The notes: generated by a model not told the origin, from the letters alone. Shown: positions 34,965 through 48,420, counted from the first letter of the stretch. The stretch: 64,000 nucleotides of DNA from Hippophae tibetana (GCA_037013495.1 CM072803.1:23717001-23781000), one strand, 5' to 3'. Numbers and translations are program-made.

Positions 34965-36845
34965 TAGTCTATAATATCATTCTTTATCTAGAATATATAT
35001 ATACGAGCTTTTAATTAGAACTAAAAATACATATACCATTATATTATATTTATTCAAAAGTTAATATTAATTAATAAAATTATTTATATTAAAAATGATC
35101 TTCATATATATACAAACACACACATAAAATAGTGAATATTTTGAGTATTAGTGTGTATTTATTTAACAAACGTAAAATCAGATATTTTTTATGAAGCGAT
35201 GAGTAATTTACGTATGGCAAAACCAAAATTATGGAAACCAAAATTTGAGAATGGAAGAATATATTATAACATTTTATTTTTTATTGTATATTTATTTATA
35301 AATAACGATATTATTATAGTAAAAATTATTATTATTATAAAAATAATTTATTAATCACAACTTTATCAAATAATAATAATATATATATAATTAAAATATA
35401 TATTTTATATAATTTTATTGTAATAATAATAAAATTAATTATAATAATATTATAATTTTTATTTACTTTATTAAATCTATTTTTTATTATAGGTAAACAT
35501 ATATATAATAATTCTTACGTACACATCAAAGGAGCATGAATTTAAACATCCACTCTCTTTAATTGTCGAATTTTTGTAAATTGAATTGTCCCGTTCATAC
35601 CCTTGAATTTTGAAAGTCACTTTTTAACACAGAAAATACAAACATTTAATTTTGGAAGGAAGTGGACCCCAGCTGAATTTCGGCGTCAATCCCGGGACTT
35701 ACGTGTCGTTGGACAAAACAATCCACTCTATTATTTATAAAAATATTTTTATAAATTACAATTAATATAATAATTTCACATTTATTATAATTATATAAAT
35801 TTATTTATATTTATTAATAATATAACACATTATTAGTTATTCATCACCCATTTATAATAAAAAAAAATTAGTTACCAAATAATCTCTCCAAAAATTCATG
35901 ATATTTAAAATAATATATTACATTTAAATTAAACTAAATTTTATTAGTGGATAATTAAATTTATGATTAATATTCTTACAAAAATTAATTTTATTTTATT
36001 AGATTAGATAGTATTGTAATTTTGAAATATTAATTAATTTAAATATATATATATATATATATATATTAATAATATGTGTTTTAATATAAATAATTAGGAA
36101 CTTTTAATATTAAAATATTTTAAATAATTAAATTAATTTTTTTATTTTTATATATAAAATAAATATCACAATTAATTCTCTCAAATAAAAGGATGGTCTA
36201 AGTTGGAAAGTAATATTAATAAAATTTCATTCACATAGCTTTTGACCTTAAATGTTGATAAAAATGTACAAAATTATAATATTATTTGATTTTATATTAA
36301 AAATCAAAAATTTAAATCGATAACATCAAACAAATTTTTTAAGGATGAAAGAAAATCGTTTGAAAAAGGAAGATACTCAAATTCAAGATTTTTATTTAAT
36401 ATACGTGTTTTTTTTTAAGGTTACGAATTTCTTTGTACTATTGAATGATTTTAACAATTGATAACATCAAAAACAACAAACTTTTGAGGAATAAAAAAGA
36501 AAAGAAAAAGGAAGTAACGTTCGTATTTCTTTATAATTAAGTTATACATTATTTATTTTGAAAAAAAAAAAGTTATAACTTATGGTATACATTTGATATA
36601 ACTTTTCAAACTTTTATATTTGATAAAATCTCTAATGTGTATTTGATATATATCATTCATTTTATTTTACTTAAAAATAGCTAAAAATATATAAGATAAT
36701 ATAAATATTTTAAATAATTTAATAGAGTTAATATTATGTTAATTTTTTAAATTAAATATATTTTTAAATAAATATTAAAAATAAATCGTAGTTAAACCAT
36801 GCAAAAAAATGTTATGTGCTCATAATCAACTAATATTCCCTAATA
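34965..36845. other. Extremely AT-rich DNA, no gene seen
   Basis: Runs of A/T with (AT)n at about 36044-36066. The only less AT-rich island is about 35650-35725, without recognisable motif. The 67-codon frame at 35151-35354 is compositional. Confidence 0.5.
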
Positions 36846-36849
36846 AAGG

Positions 36850-37725
36850 TCGGAATAGCTCGATTTACTTTTGCTTTTGGATTACATGATGAATGTCATT
36901 TCTTTAAGGAATTCTCAAAGATTTATTTTTCTAAGAAATTATCAAATTGTCCTTGGATTATTCTAGATGATTTCAACGAAATGCTATTTAGTTTTGAAAA
37001 GGATGGTGGTAACGAGTTTGACTTTAATTGTGTTAAGAAATTTCGAAGGTTTTTGGATGATTGTTAGTTTCTTAATGTTAATGCTAAGGGTTGTTTCTAC
37101 ACTTAAATGGCCATGGTCCTAGGGTTTCATTCAGAACGCCTTGATAGAGTTCTTGTTAATACTACTACTTTGTATAGGTTTCCTATTACACTTGGAGAAA
37201 TGGCAATGATTGTAGGATTATGATGGTGTGGATGATTTTTTAAGATTTTTTAAGCCAATTATTAGTGTAGAGATGAATAGAAAGTTCTAAAAATAATTGA
37301 TCATGCTGAAGTCAAGAAGGAAGAGTTTGATTTAGGAGGTATGCTTGCACCTGACCTTGATGGCTTTCTATGAGTTTTTTTTCCTAGAAATGTTAGACCC
37401 TAATCCTAGATGATGTGGTTCTTATTGTGAAGATTTTATTCTCATCTGGGTCCTTATCTCTTTCAATGAACAAGACAAACACATCTCTTGTTTGCAAGGT
37501 ACAACAACCTAAATCTCTAATACATTTTTTAGCCTATTTCCCTTTGTAACTTTGTTTATGAAGTTAAAGCTTATGACCGTGTAGAGCAGGATTTTTGGAA
37601 GGGTCTAAAATGCACAATGGGCTTTGATAACATATGAGTTCAAAGAATAATGTGATATGTGACAAAAGTGTCATATAAATTAATTGTTAATGGTGTTTTG
37701 ATTGACATTAATTGTGTCCAACGAA
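36850..37725 (+). pseudogene. LINE (L1-type non-LTR retrotransposon) ORF2 remnant
   Basis: The endonuclease is readable first: FSKKLSNCPWIILDDFNEML, then FEKDGG, KKFRRFLDDC and FHSERLDRVLVNTT at about 36930-37170. It corresponds to 'W...GDFNE', 'KEGG', 'F..FLDDC' and 'RLDR.L' of plant L1 endonucleases, with the Gly of GDFN changed to Asp. Reverse transcriptase pieces follow: a PGPDGF equivalent (APDLDGF) near 37350, PISLCNFVYEV near 37540, KAYDRVEQDFWKGLKCTMGF near 37570-37630, and YVTKVSYKLIVNGV near 37660-37700. Large parts are deleted and stops are frequent. No 3' end or poly-A tail was located. Confidence 0.85.
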
Positions 37726-37739
37726 TATGAAAGTATGTA

Positions 37740-38290
37740 TCGTAACAAGTAATAAAATGATAAGAACATATTGTTTCTATGGAGATTATATCATTAGAAA
37801 TTAATTTTTAAAACTAAAAAGTAAAGATCAATCTTTTTGTTTTGTTTTTTCCTTTTTTATTTTTAAAAAATAAAATTAGAAGAACTAAAAATAAATAGCA
37901 ATAATTAATTAATTTAAAATTGATAGGTAAGAAGATATACGAGAAAATATCTAGAAATACTTAATTCCCTAATTTCTAAATATGTTAATCATTAAAATTT
38001 TCTCAATATAAGTATCAATTAATTATATGATCAATTGAATCTAACTTAGTATGTATTTCTTTCTCAAATAAACCACACATTATATAATAATTAACCTAAT
38101 TGCATTCTCATGTCAATTAAATTTCATACTACTCATTATATTCATCAATTATGGATCACATACATAGGAAGCATATATCTATCTAGAAACTATGCATGTT
38201 ATTCAATCAAAACCAACAATCAAATAACTTTCACAAATCTATTTAATGGCCTCTATAGATAAATTATTGGCCAAACAAATAATAGTGTTT
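37740..38290 (+). repeat. Dispersed noncoding repeat Y, copy 1
   Basis: Shares long collinear text with 40610-41475 and 46300-47615, for example GATCAATTGAATCTAAC, CTCATGTCAATTAAATT, CATCAATTATGGATCACA and CTATAGATAAATT. This copy ends near 38290 and lacks the 3' half seen in the other two. Probably LTR-derived, family unknown. Confidence 0.7.
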
Positions 38291-40605
38291 GAACTGATCT
38301 GACTTGTAGAGTGAGAAAATAGATTGCATATATTTTATATTATATGGTGTTTGTTTATGTTGTGTTGTCCCATTAGGGAATGGGCATGTCTCCATGTCAA
38401 AAATGATTTTCATTGTTGTGAATTGGCTAATGTTCTCACCATTATCTTGTCGTTAGCTTACCTAGGTATGAGGTGACAGGTTGTAACGACTCTTCCCTTG
38501 TTAGGATCTTTCCATCCCTTTGCCACCCTGAGCAATGATGCTCACCATCGCTGGCGATGGTTTGAACAATGAATGACTAGTGGGGGTTTGAAAGGCTTGC
38601 AACTTTTCTATAAATTCCCTTATCTTTCATTTTGTTTTCTTGGCTAGAGTCTATGGGGAGTCTCTATCCTATTGGCACCAAACTTCCTTAGTCCATTCTT
38701 ATTCTATTTCCTTCTAAGTATTGGGTCTAATAAATAATGTTGCTTCTATGTAATATAGGACATCATAGAAGAGTCTTTCTCATATTTCTCAAACATCATG
38801 TTGAGTGTGCAAAATTTAAGATTGAGTGAGGATTTGTTTATAGCCAAAATGCATAGTTGATTGATGAAAAGCTAAATCATTTTTAGGATTTTCTTAAAAT
38901 GTTAAGTTGCCTTATGTGAGCTTGTAGTTGCAAGAGTGAAATAGTTCCCATAGGAGAGGAGCCTATGTGGTCATATGCCTTGTGTTAGCTGGTAGTTGCA
39001 AGGAAACAGTAGTTCCTATATGTTAGGAGTCTATCTTGTGGTTTATAATCCATCAGCTAAGTGTTATAATGTCATAACATTAAGTGTAAGTGAGTATCCT
39101 ATATGTTAGTATGGCTAGACACTTGTACAAATTATGCTCAAAGAGAGATGATCACACTTGCATAAGACCTATTGGTCCATAAGAATACTGAAGTTTGCAT
39201 GACCAACACTCACACAAATGTGCTTGAGTCTAAATCATATAAAATATTTAGGAAATAGAACACACACATTGAGAAAAAATCATTTTAGGACATGATAACT
39301 ACCCAACTAGATGTCATCTTGTTATATGTTGACAAGCCATGTGCTACACAACCACGCCCAACATAGTAGTAAACTATCTAAGCATAGGTCATCCAAGCAT
39401 GTCACATATTTCACTATCACACCCTCTTTTCTCCTATGTGAGAGTAGGGATATATACCTATGCCATAAGAGGTGTATTACCATACATATTTCCTAACTTA
39501 TGTTTTACATGACACAACATAACACATCCATGGTTCCAAGAGAACATTCAATCTCATGGAATTTCAAAGCACATGGAAAAAGTACAACCTTTACTTCTAG
39601 GAAAAAAAAATTAAAAATGAAAATTGCCAAGTGCTCAAGATTTGGTGAAAAGAAAAAAAAACATAGCAGAAAATGGAGAAATATCCATGCATAGCTCAAT
39701 CCTTGAATGAAAAACTGATGAAACTATGTAAGTAAACTTGCAAGTTACTATGCAGTCAAAAGGTTGTTCAACACAATTGAAAGAACAATTTGTCTTACCA
39801 ACACAATAAAGTATACAAAATCCAAGCCAAGATTGACAAAGGAAAATGAATAAATTTTTACCCTTAGATAAAATCCAAGAAAGAAACACCATACCCTTAT
39901 ATACAAGCTGAGTGGGAGTGGAAAGTGTGCTACCCAAAAGGAAATACAAAATAAGAAGCATAGGAAGTACCAAGTCATCTTTGGTCTCTAAGACCAATTG
40001 AAAGTACCCTACCAAGGTCAACCTCTATCAAACTTTCACCATGAATGGTGCAAAAGTCTAGAGCTCCATATTATAGGTTACGAAGCACAAACTTCTACCT
40101 TACCACTACCATTCCAAGTTGTGCTATAAAATATGCCCTTGTAAAGAACAGGCACCTCCAAAGATGCACCTCATTGCATCCTCCTTCATCAAGTACAATG
40201 CTAAAGGTTCAACTACATGTTTACATTGTGGACATAAGTACAAGACATAATTTGTTAAGTAGACTAGGGAAATAGTCTTATCATAATTTGAGGTGATAAA
40301 GATGGGACTTCATCAGCTTCTCAAAAAGACCAATTTATGCACAACAATTCCACTTCACCCATACAAATAGATTTTACGATAGGAACGTAAAAATGAAAAT
40401 GTGATTTGTATTTGTTTTACTCAAATTTAAATAAATAAAATATTTATTCAATCATTCATACTATTGTTTATTTTTTTTTATCCCAAATTATCTATATCTA
40501 CTTAAACTTAGTATATAAGAGTAAATTCAAGAAGAATAAGTTTAAGTGAAATAATCTAAATGCTTGAAATGAAAAATTAAAGTAGGAATCTTCACATTAC
40601 ATCAG
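38291..40605. other. Unrecognised sequence of moderate base composition
   Basis: Contains several short open frames (plus 39311-39496, 39500-39694 and 40045-40275; minus 39635-40021, 128 codons rich in Phe, Leu and Cys). None has a motif I recognise, and they overlap on both strands. A 68-bp duplication lies at 38919-39054. The style resembles a retrotransposon untranslated region or an old, unassigned element. Confidence 0.4.
38919..39054 (+). repeat. Imperfect 68-bp tandem duplication
   Basis: AGCTTGTAGTTGCAAG is followed 68 bases later by AGCTGGTAGTTGCAAG. Both continue with AGTTCC.ATA and AGGAG.CTAT. Confidence 0.8.
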
Positions 40606-40609
40606 AAGT

Positions 40610-41475
40610 ATTACCCATATCGATTTAGAATGGAATAACTTTGATTTAAGGTCACTAAGAAGATATATGAGAAAATATTTAAGAATACTTCATCCCCCAA
40701 TTTTCTAAACATGTGAATCACTAAAATTTATCCCAATAAAATTATTAATTAATTACATGATCAATTGAATCTAACCTAACATGTATTCCTCTCTCAAGAA
40801 AACTACACATCATATACTAATTAATTTAATCACACTCTCATGTCAATTAAATTGCATACTACTCATTAAGTTCATCAATTATGGATCACATACATAAGAA
40901 TCATATATCTCTGCCTAGAAACTATGTATGTTATTTAATAAAGACAAACAATTAAATAATTTTCTCAAATCTATTTAATTGTCTCTATAGATAAATTGTT
41001 AGCCAAATAATTAATAACATAAAAATCAGATTAAATAATATAATTAAATTATAATTATAATTATAATTGGGGTTAAATATTATATCATCACAAGGTGAAA
41101 TTTTGGTTTCATAAGATCCCTAAATTAATAAATTAATTACAAATAATTGTTTTCATAAAACTCATATTTTTCATAAAGAAATACATAAAAATTGATAAAA
41201 AAAGAGTAGAAGAAAAAATACAATCAATCTCTTGAATTGTAGTATTAATCTCATATTTAATCTCCACCAAAATTGTGTCCGCTCTTGAATTTCTCTGTAT
41301 TTCTCTCTCTTTTTAGTTCCAAAAATTGACCAAAATTATGCTATTGATAACCCTTTTTAACTAAAAAGTTTATAATTTAATATTTTTGACCCAAAAATAC
41401 TATTTATTAAATAAAATAAGTAAATATTAAGTAAAAAAATGTGTTAATGACTCTACTTTCATAGAGTCATCAATC
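40610..41475 (+). repeat. Dispersed noncoding repeat Y, copy 2
   Basis: Collinear with copy 1 in its first half and with copy 3 throughout. The second half includes ATCATCACAAGGTGAAA, AATACAATCAATCTCTTGAA, CCAAAATTATGCTA and a terminal hairpin-capable block TGACTCTACTTTCATAGAGT (41448 onward). Relative to copy 3 it lacks about 500 bp. Probably an LTR of an unclassified retrotransposon, because no coding sequence is present. Confidence 0.7.
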
Positions 41476-42520
41476 ATTTAAGTGGAAAGATCTAGTTGGG
41501 AGTACTTAGTAGAATAGTATATTGTATTGGATTAGACCATATTTGTTTCAAATGCTATAAAGATTTGTTTAACCTACATAAGTTTTTACATATCAATCAA
41601 TGACCATTTGTAAGATGATCTTGATCCTCAATGTTATAGCTCGCCTCTTTCTATAGTGTCTTAAGATTCGACTTACTCAACCATGCTCGTATCGATGGGT
41701 TAATATGTCTTGTATTTTGGTGTGATATCATTATAGATGGTTGGGAGGTCATCTAATGAGACGATGAATCCATTCCATCTGTTTTAAATGATAGATAAGG
41801 GTTCCCTTATTTAGCAATTTAGGCGTTTGCTCATCTGTGTGCAATCTTGTGATATAATCATATATACTCATTTAATATGAATCATGGATACTTAAGGGTA
41901 AAAGGTAATTAATAAGCAAAACAGAAACATTCACCTTTATCGCTCCAATGTTTTTAGTGAAGTAATTTTGGGATTACATTATTGATATTTTAATTAAGAT
42001 GTTAATTAAATGTCAAGTCTTGTTTAGCTTACACGAACTATTCCATCAGTCCCCAACTCTATTGGTAACAACAACTGAATGATGTTGTGTTACAATAGAT
42101 AAATAATTAATTTTTAATTAGTTATTTGATCAAAAAAGATGATAATGTATGTTCATAATTTATCAATGTCATAAATATCAATAATAACATAAAGAGTAAA
42201 ATTGTAATTTTGTTAGAAAAGTATTTATTATGATTAATTAATTAATGTATATATTATTTGGAGATTGAAATGGTCCTAAAACATACAAAGTATACATATG
42301 TGTTTGTTTTACAAGCAATGACATTTTAGTAATTTCCATAATAGGAATTATTTATGGAATAAATATGCATATTTAATCTAATTAATATTGGATTAAAATT
42401 GTACATTAGGGAGTGGGAGAATGAGATTCCTAATTACTAGACACATTTGATTATGTGCATGACACTATGAATTGAGTGAAAATATGAGTTGGTTTCCCAC
42501 TCATCTAATGATTTCTAAAA
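41476..42520. other. No gene seen
   Basis: AT-rich sequence without recognisable motif. About 41500-41880 is of moderate composition and might belong to the element of repeat Y copy 2. Confidence 0.45.
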
Positions 42521-42960
42521 TCACTCAAAACCTATATATATTTTATTTGACAAAATATTCATAGGTGGCACTTTTTTTATCCATACTATAAAGAGGCATA
42601 TTCTATGATACAAAAGATTAAAGACACCTTGCAACTTCATAGTTGAATTTTTAAACATTAGCTTTGACTCCAATACAACTCTCCAAATGAAAGTTCGTTT
42701 CAAAATCCAGAAACATCGACAACAAAAAGAAGCCATTGTCTATCTTTTGGAAGAGATAACAAACATTTCATCAACTGAACAGATGAAGCATCATGTGAAG
42801 GTAGTGAATCCCGAGTGACTGAATGAGCCATAAAGCCTTGATATCGATGAAGCTTTTGAAAGACCTTCTTTCCCATTTTTTCCAAATCAAGCAGGCTTGG
42901 GAGGCTGATGTTGGGTATAAATCAGTACATCTCACGTGGCGAGAGATAGCTTGTCCCACT
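42521..42960 (-). pseudogene. Exon-like fragment of unknown origin
   Basis: Minus-strand translation of 42705-42900 gives about 60 residues that look like ordinary plant protein and not like TE text: MEKMGKKVFQKLHRYQGF, DSLPSHDASSVQLMKCLL and KDRQWLLFVVDVSGF. The same frame continues upstream (ISLPSLLDLE) to an in-frame stop near 42922. A second frame at 42521-42736 (71 codons) could be its continuation after a frameshift. I do not recognise the family. It may be a gene fragment or a chance reading frame. Its base composition is less AT-rich than its surroundings. Confidence 0.35.
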
Positions 42961-43135
42961 TAGTAAGAAAAACTTATAGATCAAACTAGTAAACGCTCAT
43001 TCAACAGATGAGCATATCATTTAGATAATTTCTTAAATAAAGAAATGAACTGTAATTATCTCCAATTGATTGTAACAGTAATTATGGAGACAATGCTATA
43101 AAAAGCCAATCTAAATGGGTAAGAAATACACCTCT

Positions 43136-43940
43136 GGTTAAATATGACCTTTATATATATTACAAGTATGTGGCTCTAAAAGTCACTTAACTTGTGTCAA
43201 GTGAACACTTTGGTCCCTTTACTTTCATAAAGACACTTAAATCACTCTATTTCATAAAAGACACTTAAATCACCTTATTAGTAAAATTAAACATATTAGA
43301 CATTTTTTGAATAGTACAATATTAATTTAGAAATAATTTTTTTGACATAATAATAAAGTATATTTAATGAGAAAAAAATATTATATTAAAGTTTTTCCTC
43401 CCTTATGTCCTTCTCTCCTTTTATGGTTCAATTTTAGAGTCATTTGTTTTGCTATAAAGTTTGAATATCGTCATTTTTTAACTACATTCCTCAAATTTTT
43501 CATAGTTTTTTTATCAATCCTTTATATTCTCTCTATGCTTGAAAAAAATGAATTGCAATATACAACCATCATACCAGCTCTAAACTGTTTGGAGCAACCG
43601 TTGACATAGTGGTTGGTATATTGTAGTTTATTTTCTTTTTTAGCTACGGAGAGAATAGAGATAATTGATAAATAATCTATGAAAAATGGCTCCAAAAATG
43701 AATCAGAAAACGAAAAAAGGGTATAAAGAATGAAAAGTTTTAAAGCAATAGTTTTTTTCTATTAAATGTACTATATTGTTCCGTCAAAATTTTGTATTAA
43801 TAAAATAATATTATATTATTCAAAAAGTTAATAACATGTCCCATTTTATTAAGATAATGACCTAAATGTCCATTGTTAAAATAATAGAATGACTAATGTG
43901 TCCAGTTAACAAGCAAATTGGCTTTTATGATATTTAATCC
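43136..43940. mobile_element. Nonautonomous DNA transposon with long degenerate inverted repeats
   Basis: The left arm (about 43136-43375) and the reverse complement of the right arm (about 43740-43940) align over about 200 bases. Shared text includes GGTTAAATAT/GGATTAAATAT, GACACTTAAATCA/GGACATTTAGGTCA and ACATTTTTTGAATAGTACAA/ACTTTTTGAATAATATAA. Long, imperfect terminal repeats suggest a Mutator-like (MULE) element. A 9-bp target duplication is not evident. The 80-codon frame inside (43367-43609) has no motif. Confidence 0.45.
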
Positions 43941-45700
43941 TATATTCATCTTGTTTAGTTCTTATGAATACAAAACTAATGGAGTTACAATCTTTACATT
44001 TCTTTCCTTTTCTCAAGAATGATTTTAGTATCCACCATTATCTATAATTATTTTTACTAACTTAATCATAGACGGTGGTGCAAGATCATAATAAGTTCAT
44101 TTCAAGATAAAATGATGACATAAAGAGAATAACACTCTTTTTTAATATTGACTTAAAACGACTACATACTTCACAATTATGTTAATTTATGTTAATGTGC
44201 TTGGGATGTGATCCTATATATTTTGCAACCAAAGCTTTAAAAAACAATATTTTATCACAAGATTGCATTTATTTATTTTTGCTCATGTTCAATAATCCAT
44301 TTATTATGTTAAACCATATTTTTTGAAATAATAATTACATATTTATACACTAAATAATACATACATATATATATATATATGTATGTATAAATAATGATAA
44401 AATCTTAACTCAAATCCTCTCCGTGCTAACAATTAACAATAAATATCTCTCTTTTGTAATTTGTAACTATATTTATTGCAAAAGTTTCCCTCTTTTATTT
44501 GAAGAGTACTTGTGTGCAAAGCAAATATCATCGATGAAGAAAAAAGAAAAGAGTATAATTCATACTTTTGTACAAAATAAAAAAAGTGGAGAAAGGTTCC
44601 AAAACAAAAATATTTGCAGAAAGAAACTCGATTATTTTGCTCTATTTTTTTTCCATGAAAAGAAAAAATATGTATATGCTTTTTTGGGCTGGCAAAACAT
44701 TTTCACAAGTGTCACTTTCTAACTTCTTTTTTTCGGTGATATTGCAAATCAAAAATTATAGGTAATATTTAACCAATATTTATATGTTGGTTAAGTTTAA
44801 TTATAATTTAAATTTATTAAATTAAAATAAGTAAAAGAATAAAAAAACTTGAGTAGTTTTAAATTCTTTTTATTCTTTTATCTTAATAATTATGATATAC
44901 TAGACTATTTGATCTTCCAAAATTAATGGCTAATTCCTTTAGTACAATAATGCTTCTATTGGTTTGGCGCTTCTCCGGCCGATCTTGGGGAGAAAAAAAA
45001 TTAAAAATATATATTTCCTTTATTCTATACTAAAAATAATGAAAGATAAACTTGAAAGTCTACTTGCTTTGAGTGCAAGAAGCTACTAAAAGGTCCAAGA
45101 GCTTTTTAAAAGGCAATGCCTCTCAATTATCTCACTCCAGCTGTAAGATATTTGTTGCTATTCATGTGTTTGCTTAAAGTTTGACCTTGATGACATATAT
45201 ATAATTATCACATTTTTATATATAATTGTGACAAAAAGCTAGTTGGGGTTTGGCTTGCATTAGTGAAAAGAGTATATGGGTCCTTTTGTCCCGTAATATT
45301 CCATCAAATGGCCTTTATCTTTAGGTATAAAAAAGTTTATTAATATAAGTGATAATAAATTGAGAGCGATTAATGCAAGTTTGAACCTATGGGAAAAGGT
45401 CAGCCTTTTAAGTTACACCAATTGTTTTCCCCTCTTTCACATAAAAAAAAAAAGGTATCTTTTTGAATTATGAGTTTTTCTTTTAGTTAGTGGTGGGAAG
45501 GAAGAGTAAGGATTGAAAAGGGATGAAAACTGAGTACTTTGATAAACCTTTTGCATTGGGAAGGAAACGACTATAAAGCAATATTACGTTTTAGAAATAA
45601 TGCATATGTGATCGTCACCCCTAGAAGGACCACTAACCCTAAGAAGGTTCTCGATTGCCAAAGGTCCCTTTGGTCTCAAGCTTCATTACAAAGCAATCAT
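43941..45700. other. No gene seen
   Basis: AT-rich intergenic sequence with a short (AT)n palindrome at about 44361-44390. The 99- and 65-codon overlapping frames at 44423-44765 are Lys/Phe-rich and compositional. Confidence 0.5.
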
Positions 45701-45707
45701 ACAAAAT

Positions 45708-45965
45708 GTGGACTCTTAACTTAAATTCAGTGTGCTCGGGACAAATCCTATAGAGTTTGAGGATAGAGCTCGAAATACAGATTGAATTCTAATTCTAGTT
45801 CTATCGGGTCCTATAATACTCATATTATGGATTAACTCAAGGTAAATTCTCCCATATGTAGACTCCCAACCTAAATTTAATGCATTCAAGAAGAACCTCA
45901 TGGAGTTTGAAGGAGAAGCCCAAAACGCAGCTTAAATTCTAATTCTAGTTTTATTGGGACGAGAC
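45708..45965 (+). repeat. Imperfect tandem duplication, unit about 150 bp
   Basis: GTGGACTCTTAACTTAAATT (45709) and GTAGACTCCCAACCTAAATT (45859) begin two copies. Each continues through TAGAGTTTGA/TGGAGTTTGA and AATTCTAATTCTAGTT. The copies differ at many sites. Confidence 0.8.
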
Positions 45966-46299
45966 TCACATGTGATAAGTCATATATCCACTTTTTTGAT
46001 GCAATTGATATCAATACTAGGCAAAGCTAGTATTAGTTTTGAAATTTTGTTTTTAATTTTATTTTACTTGTTTTGTTTTATAAATAACATGACTATGTTG
46101 AGACTTGAGTAATTTTATCCGGTCGAGCCAAATGTTGAAATAACAATACAAAGGGTAATGAGAGAAAGACTTGAGTAACATTATTGTTGATAATGTTCAA
46201 CCACCACCTCACCAACCAAATCATCGAGCCATGCAACCTAAGGCATTGAGAGTGTAACTCCGATCGTTTAGGTTTTGGCATTTTCGTGTAAAAAACATA

Positions 46300-47615
46300 A
46301 TTTTTAAAACTAAAAAACTAAAAATCAAATTTCTAAACACGCAAATCGCTAAAATCTCTCCAATATAATTATCAATTAATTACATGATCAATTGAATCTA
46401 ACCTAACATGTATTTCTCTCTCAAGTAAAATACACATCATATAGTAATTAATTTAAACACATTTTCATGTCAATTAAATTGCATACTACTCATTAAGTTC
46501 ATCAATTATGGATCACATTCATAAAAATCATACATCTCTACCTAAAAACTATGCATTTTATTTAATCAAGACAAACAATTAAACAATTCTCTCAAATCTA
46601 TTTAATTTTCTCTATAGATAAATTATTGGCCAAATAATTAATAACATACAAATCAAATTATAATTATAATTGGGGTAAAATATTAAATCATCACATGGTG
46701 AAAATTGAGTTAATAAGATCCCTAGATTAATAAATCAACTATACATAATTGTGTTCATAAAACTCATATTTTTCATAAAAGAAGACGTAAAAATTCATAA
46801 AGAAAAGAGTAGAAGAAAAAATACAATCAATCTCTTGAATTGTAGTATTAATCTCTTCTTCAATCTCCACCAAAATTATGTCATCTCTTGAATTTTTATA
46901 TATATATTTTTCTCTTTTTAGCTCTAAAAATTGACTAAAATTATGCTAATGGAGATTACTTGTGGTTTATGGAGTGATTAGGGGCTTAAATATTGTTATG
47001 TTGCGATCTGGAACATCAAATCAGCTTCAAATCAAAGGCTATGATCAAAATAAGCAAAATTGACAATGTCAATCAATCACAGTACGACACGTGGCAAGAG
47101 AAATTCACTAGGCAAATCAGAGAGTGATGCGTGGCAGGGGAAACTGGTTAGAGTCAACGCTTATTAAGTCAACGCCACTCGACATGACGTGATTTGCAGA
47201 AACGGATGGCATGGCGCACAGGTGGAGAGCGATGAGCAATTGGGTGGCGACACATGGTAGAGAAGTTTGACCCACTCTGAACTTAGATTGAACGTCGTGT
47301 TGACATGTTGCACACATTTTTTCCTCCTCACATATAGCATACCATGATTCACTCTCCATGCTTACATGGTGTCTGGGTGGCTTGCCCAGTCAGTTCCCAT
47401 GCTTACATGACATGCCACGTGGTAGCTCTTGATTAATCATGCGTTAAAAATTCATAAAAATTCTAGAAAAATCCCAAAAAATTCTAAAAATTATATTTTC
47501 ACCCTTTTCACTAAAACATTTATATTTTTAGCCTCAAAAATATTATTTATTAAATAAAAAAGTAAATAGTAAGTAAAAAAATACGCTAATGACTCTACTT
47601 TCATAGAGTCATCAA
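46300..47615 (+). repeat. Dispersed noncoding repeat Y, copy 3 (longest)
   Basis: Matches copy 2 from GATCAATTGAATCTAAC to the terminal TGACTCTACTTTCATAGAGT block (47588 onward), but has about 500 extra bases at 46950-47480. The extra part is richer in G/C and repeats phrases such as ACACGTGGCA, GCGTGGCA and ATGCTTACATG. The extra part is therefore either lost from copy 2 or inserted here. The frames in it (minus 47117-47359 and 47164-47352) show no motif. Confidence 0.65.
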
Positions 47616-48420
47616 CTGGAGTCCATGAAATAGACTTAGTACATAAGTATTTATGCAACTTACATAATTGACCGAGAAAGTTGCACTTCTCGCTACATAA
47701 TCCATTCTTAATAATGGACAATGTGGAATGTGTAGTACATTAGGGAATAATGTTGATACCTATCCATACCAAAGAGAATCCGCTCTCAATGTAATTGAGG
47801 GGTACCAACCAAAACCCAGGTATGATCTTAATACAAATACCTATAAACCAAGTTGGAAAAATCATCCTAATTTCTTCTAAGAGCAAAAAAAACACTCAAT
47901 TTGCGTAGAACTCCAACCCACACGCCCATCAGTACTACAAATAAGTTCCATGGAATCCTCCCAACAAACCAATCATAGAGGATAACTTGAATGATTTCAT
48001 TTAAGTTAGCAAGGATAACCAATCAAAGAAAAGGTTGTACTCCTTTGTAACATTTGTGAAGCCGATGGAGATACAAGTAGAGCAATTGGCTAAACACTTA
48101 CATAAGTAAGGGAAAGTACAATTGCTTGGTTAGAGTAGCAATTGAACTCAATAACATGAGGACATTGAGTTTACTAAAAAAATAAAGTCCCCCATGCAAT
48201 GTCTTCCTAAAGGGGTATTTGTATTAATTTATTTTCATAGTTATAGTTGTTTTATGTTATTTGTTTTCTTTATTGTAATTATTAACTATTTTTAAACTAC
48301 TTAGTTGTAGTTATAATTATAAATAATTTTTTTACTTTTATTTAATAGTGTTAAATTAAATAAAAAATACATATAAAAAAGGGTCTCGAATTGAAAAATT
48401 AGTGTGAATAATAGTTACGA
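47616..48420. other. No gene recognised
   Basis: Moderately AT-rich sequence with many stops on both strands. It may be internal sequence of the Ty3/gypsy remnant that follows, but no pol motif was seen. Confidence 0.4.

Noticed and set aside
39635..40021. 128-codon minus-strand frame
   Set aside because: Overlapped by other frames on both strands. Composition-driven Phe/Leu/Cys text without motif, so not supported as a gene.
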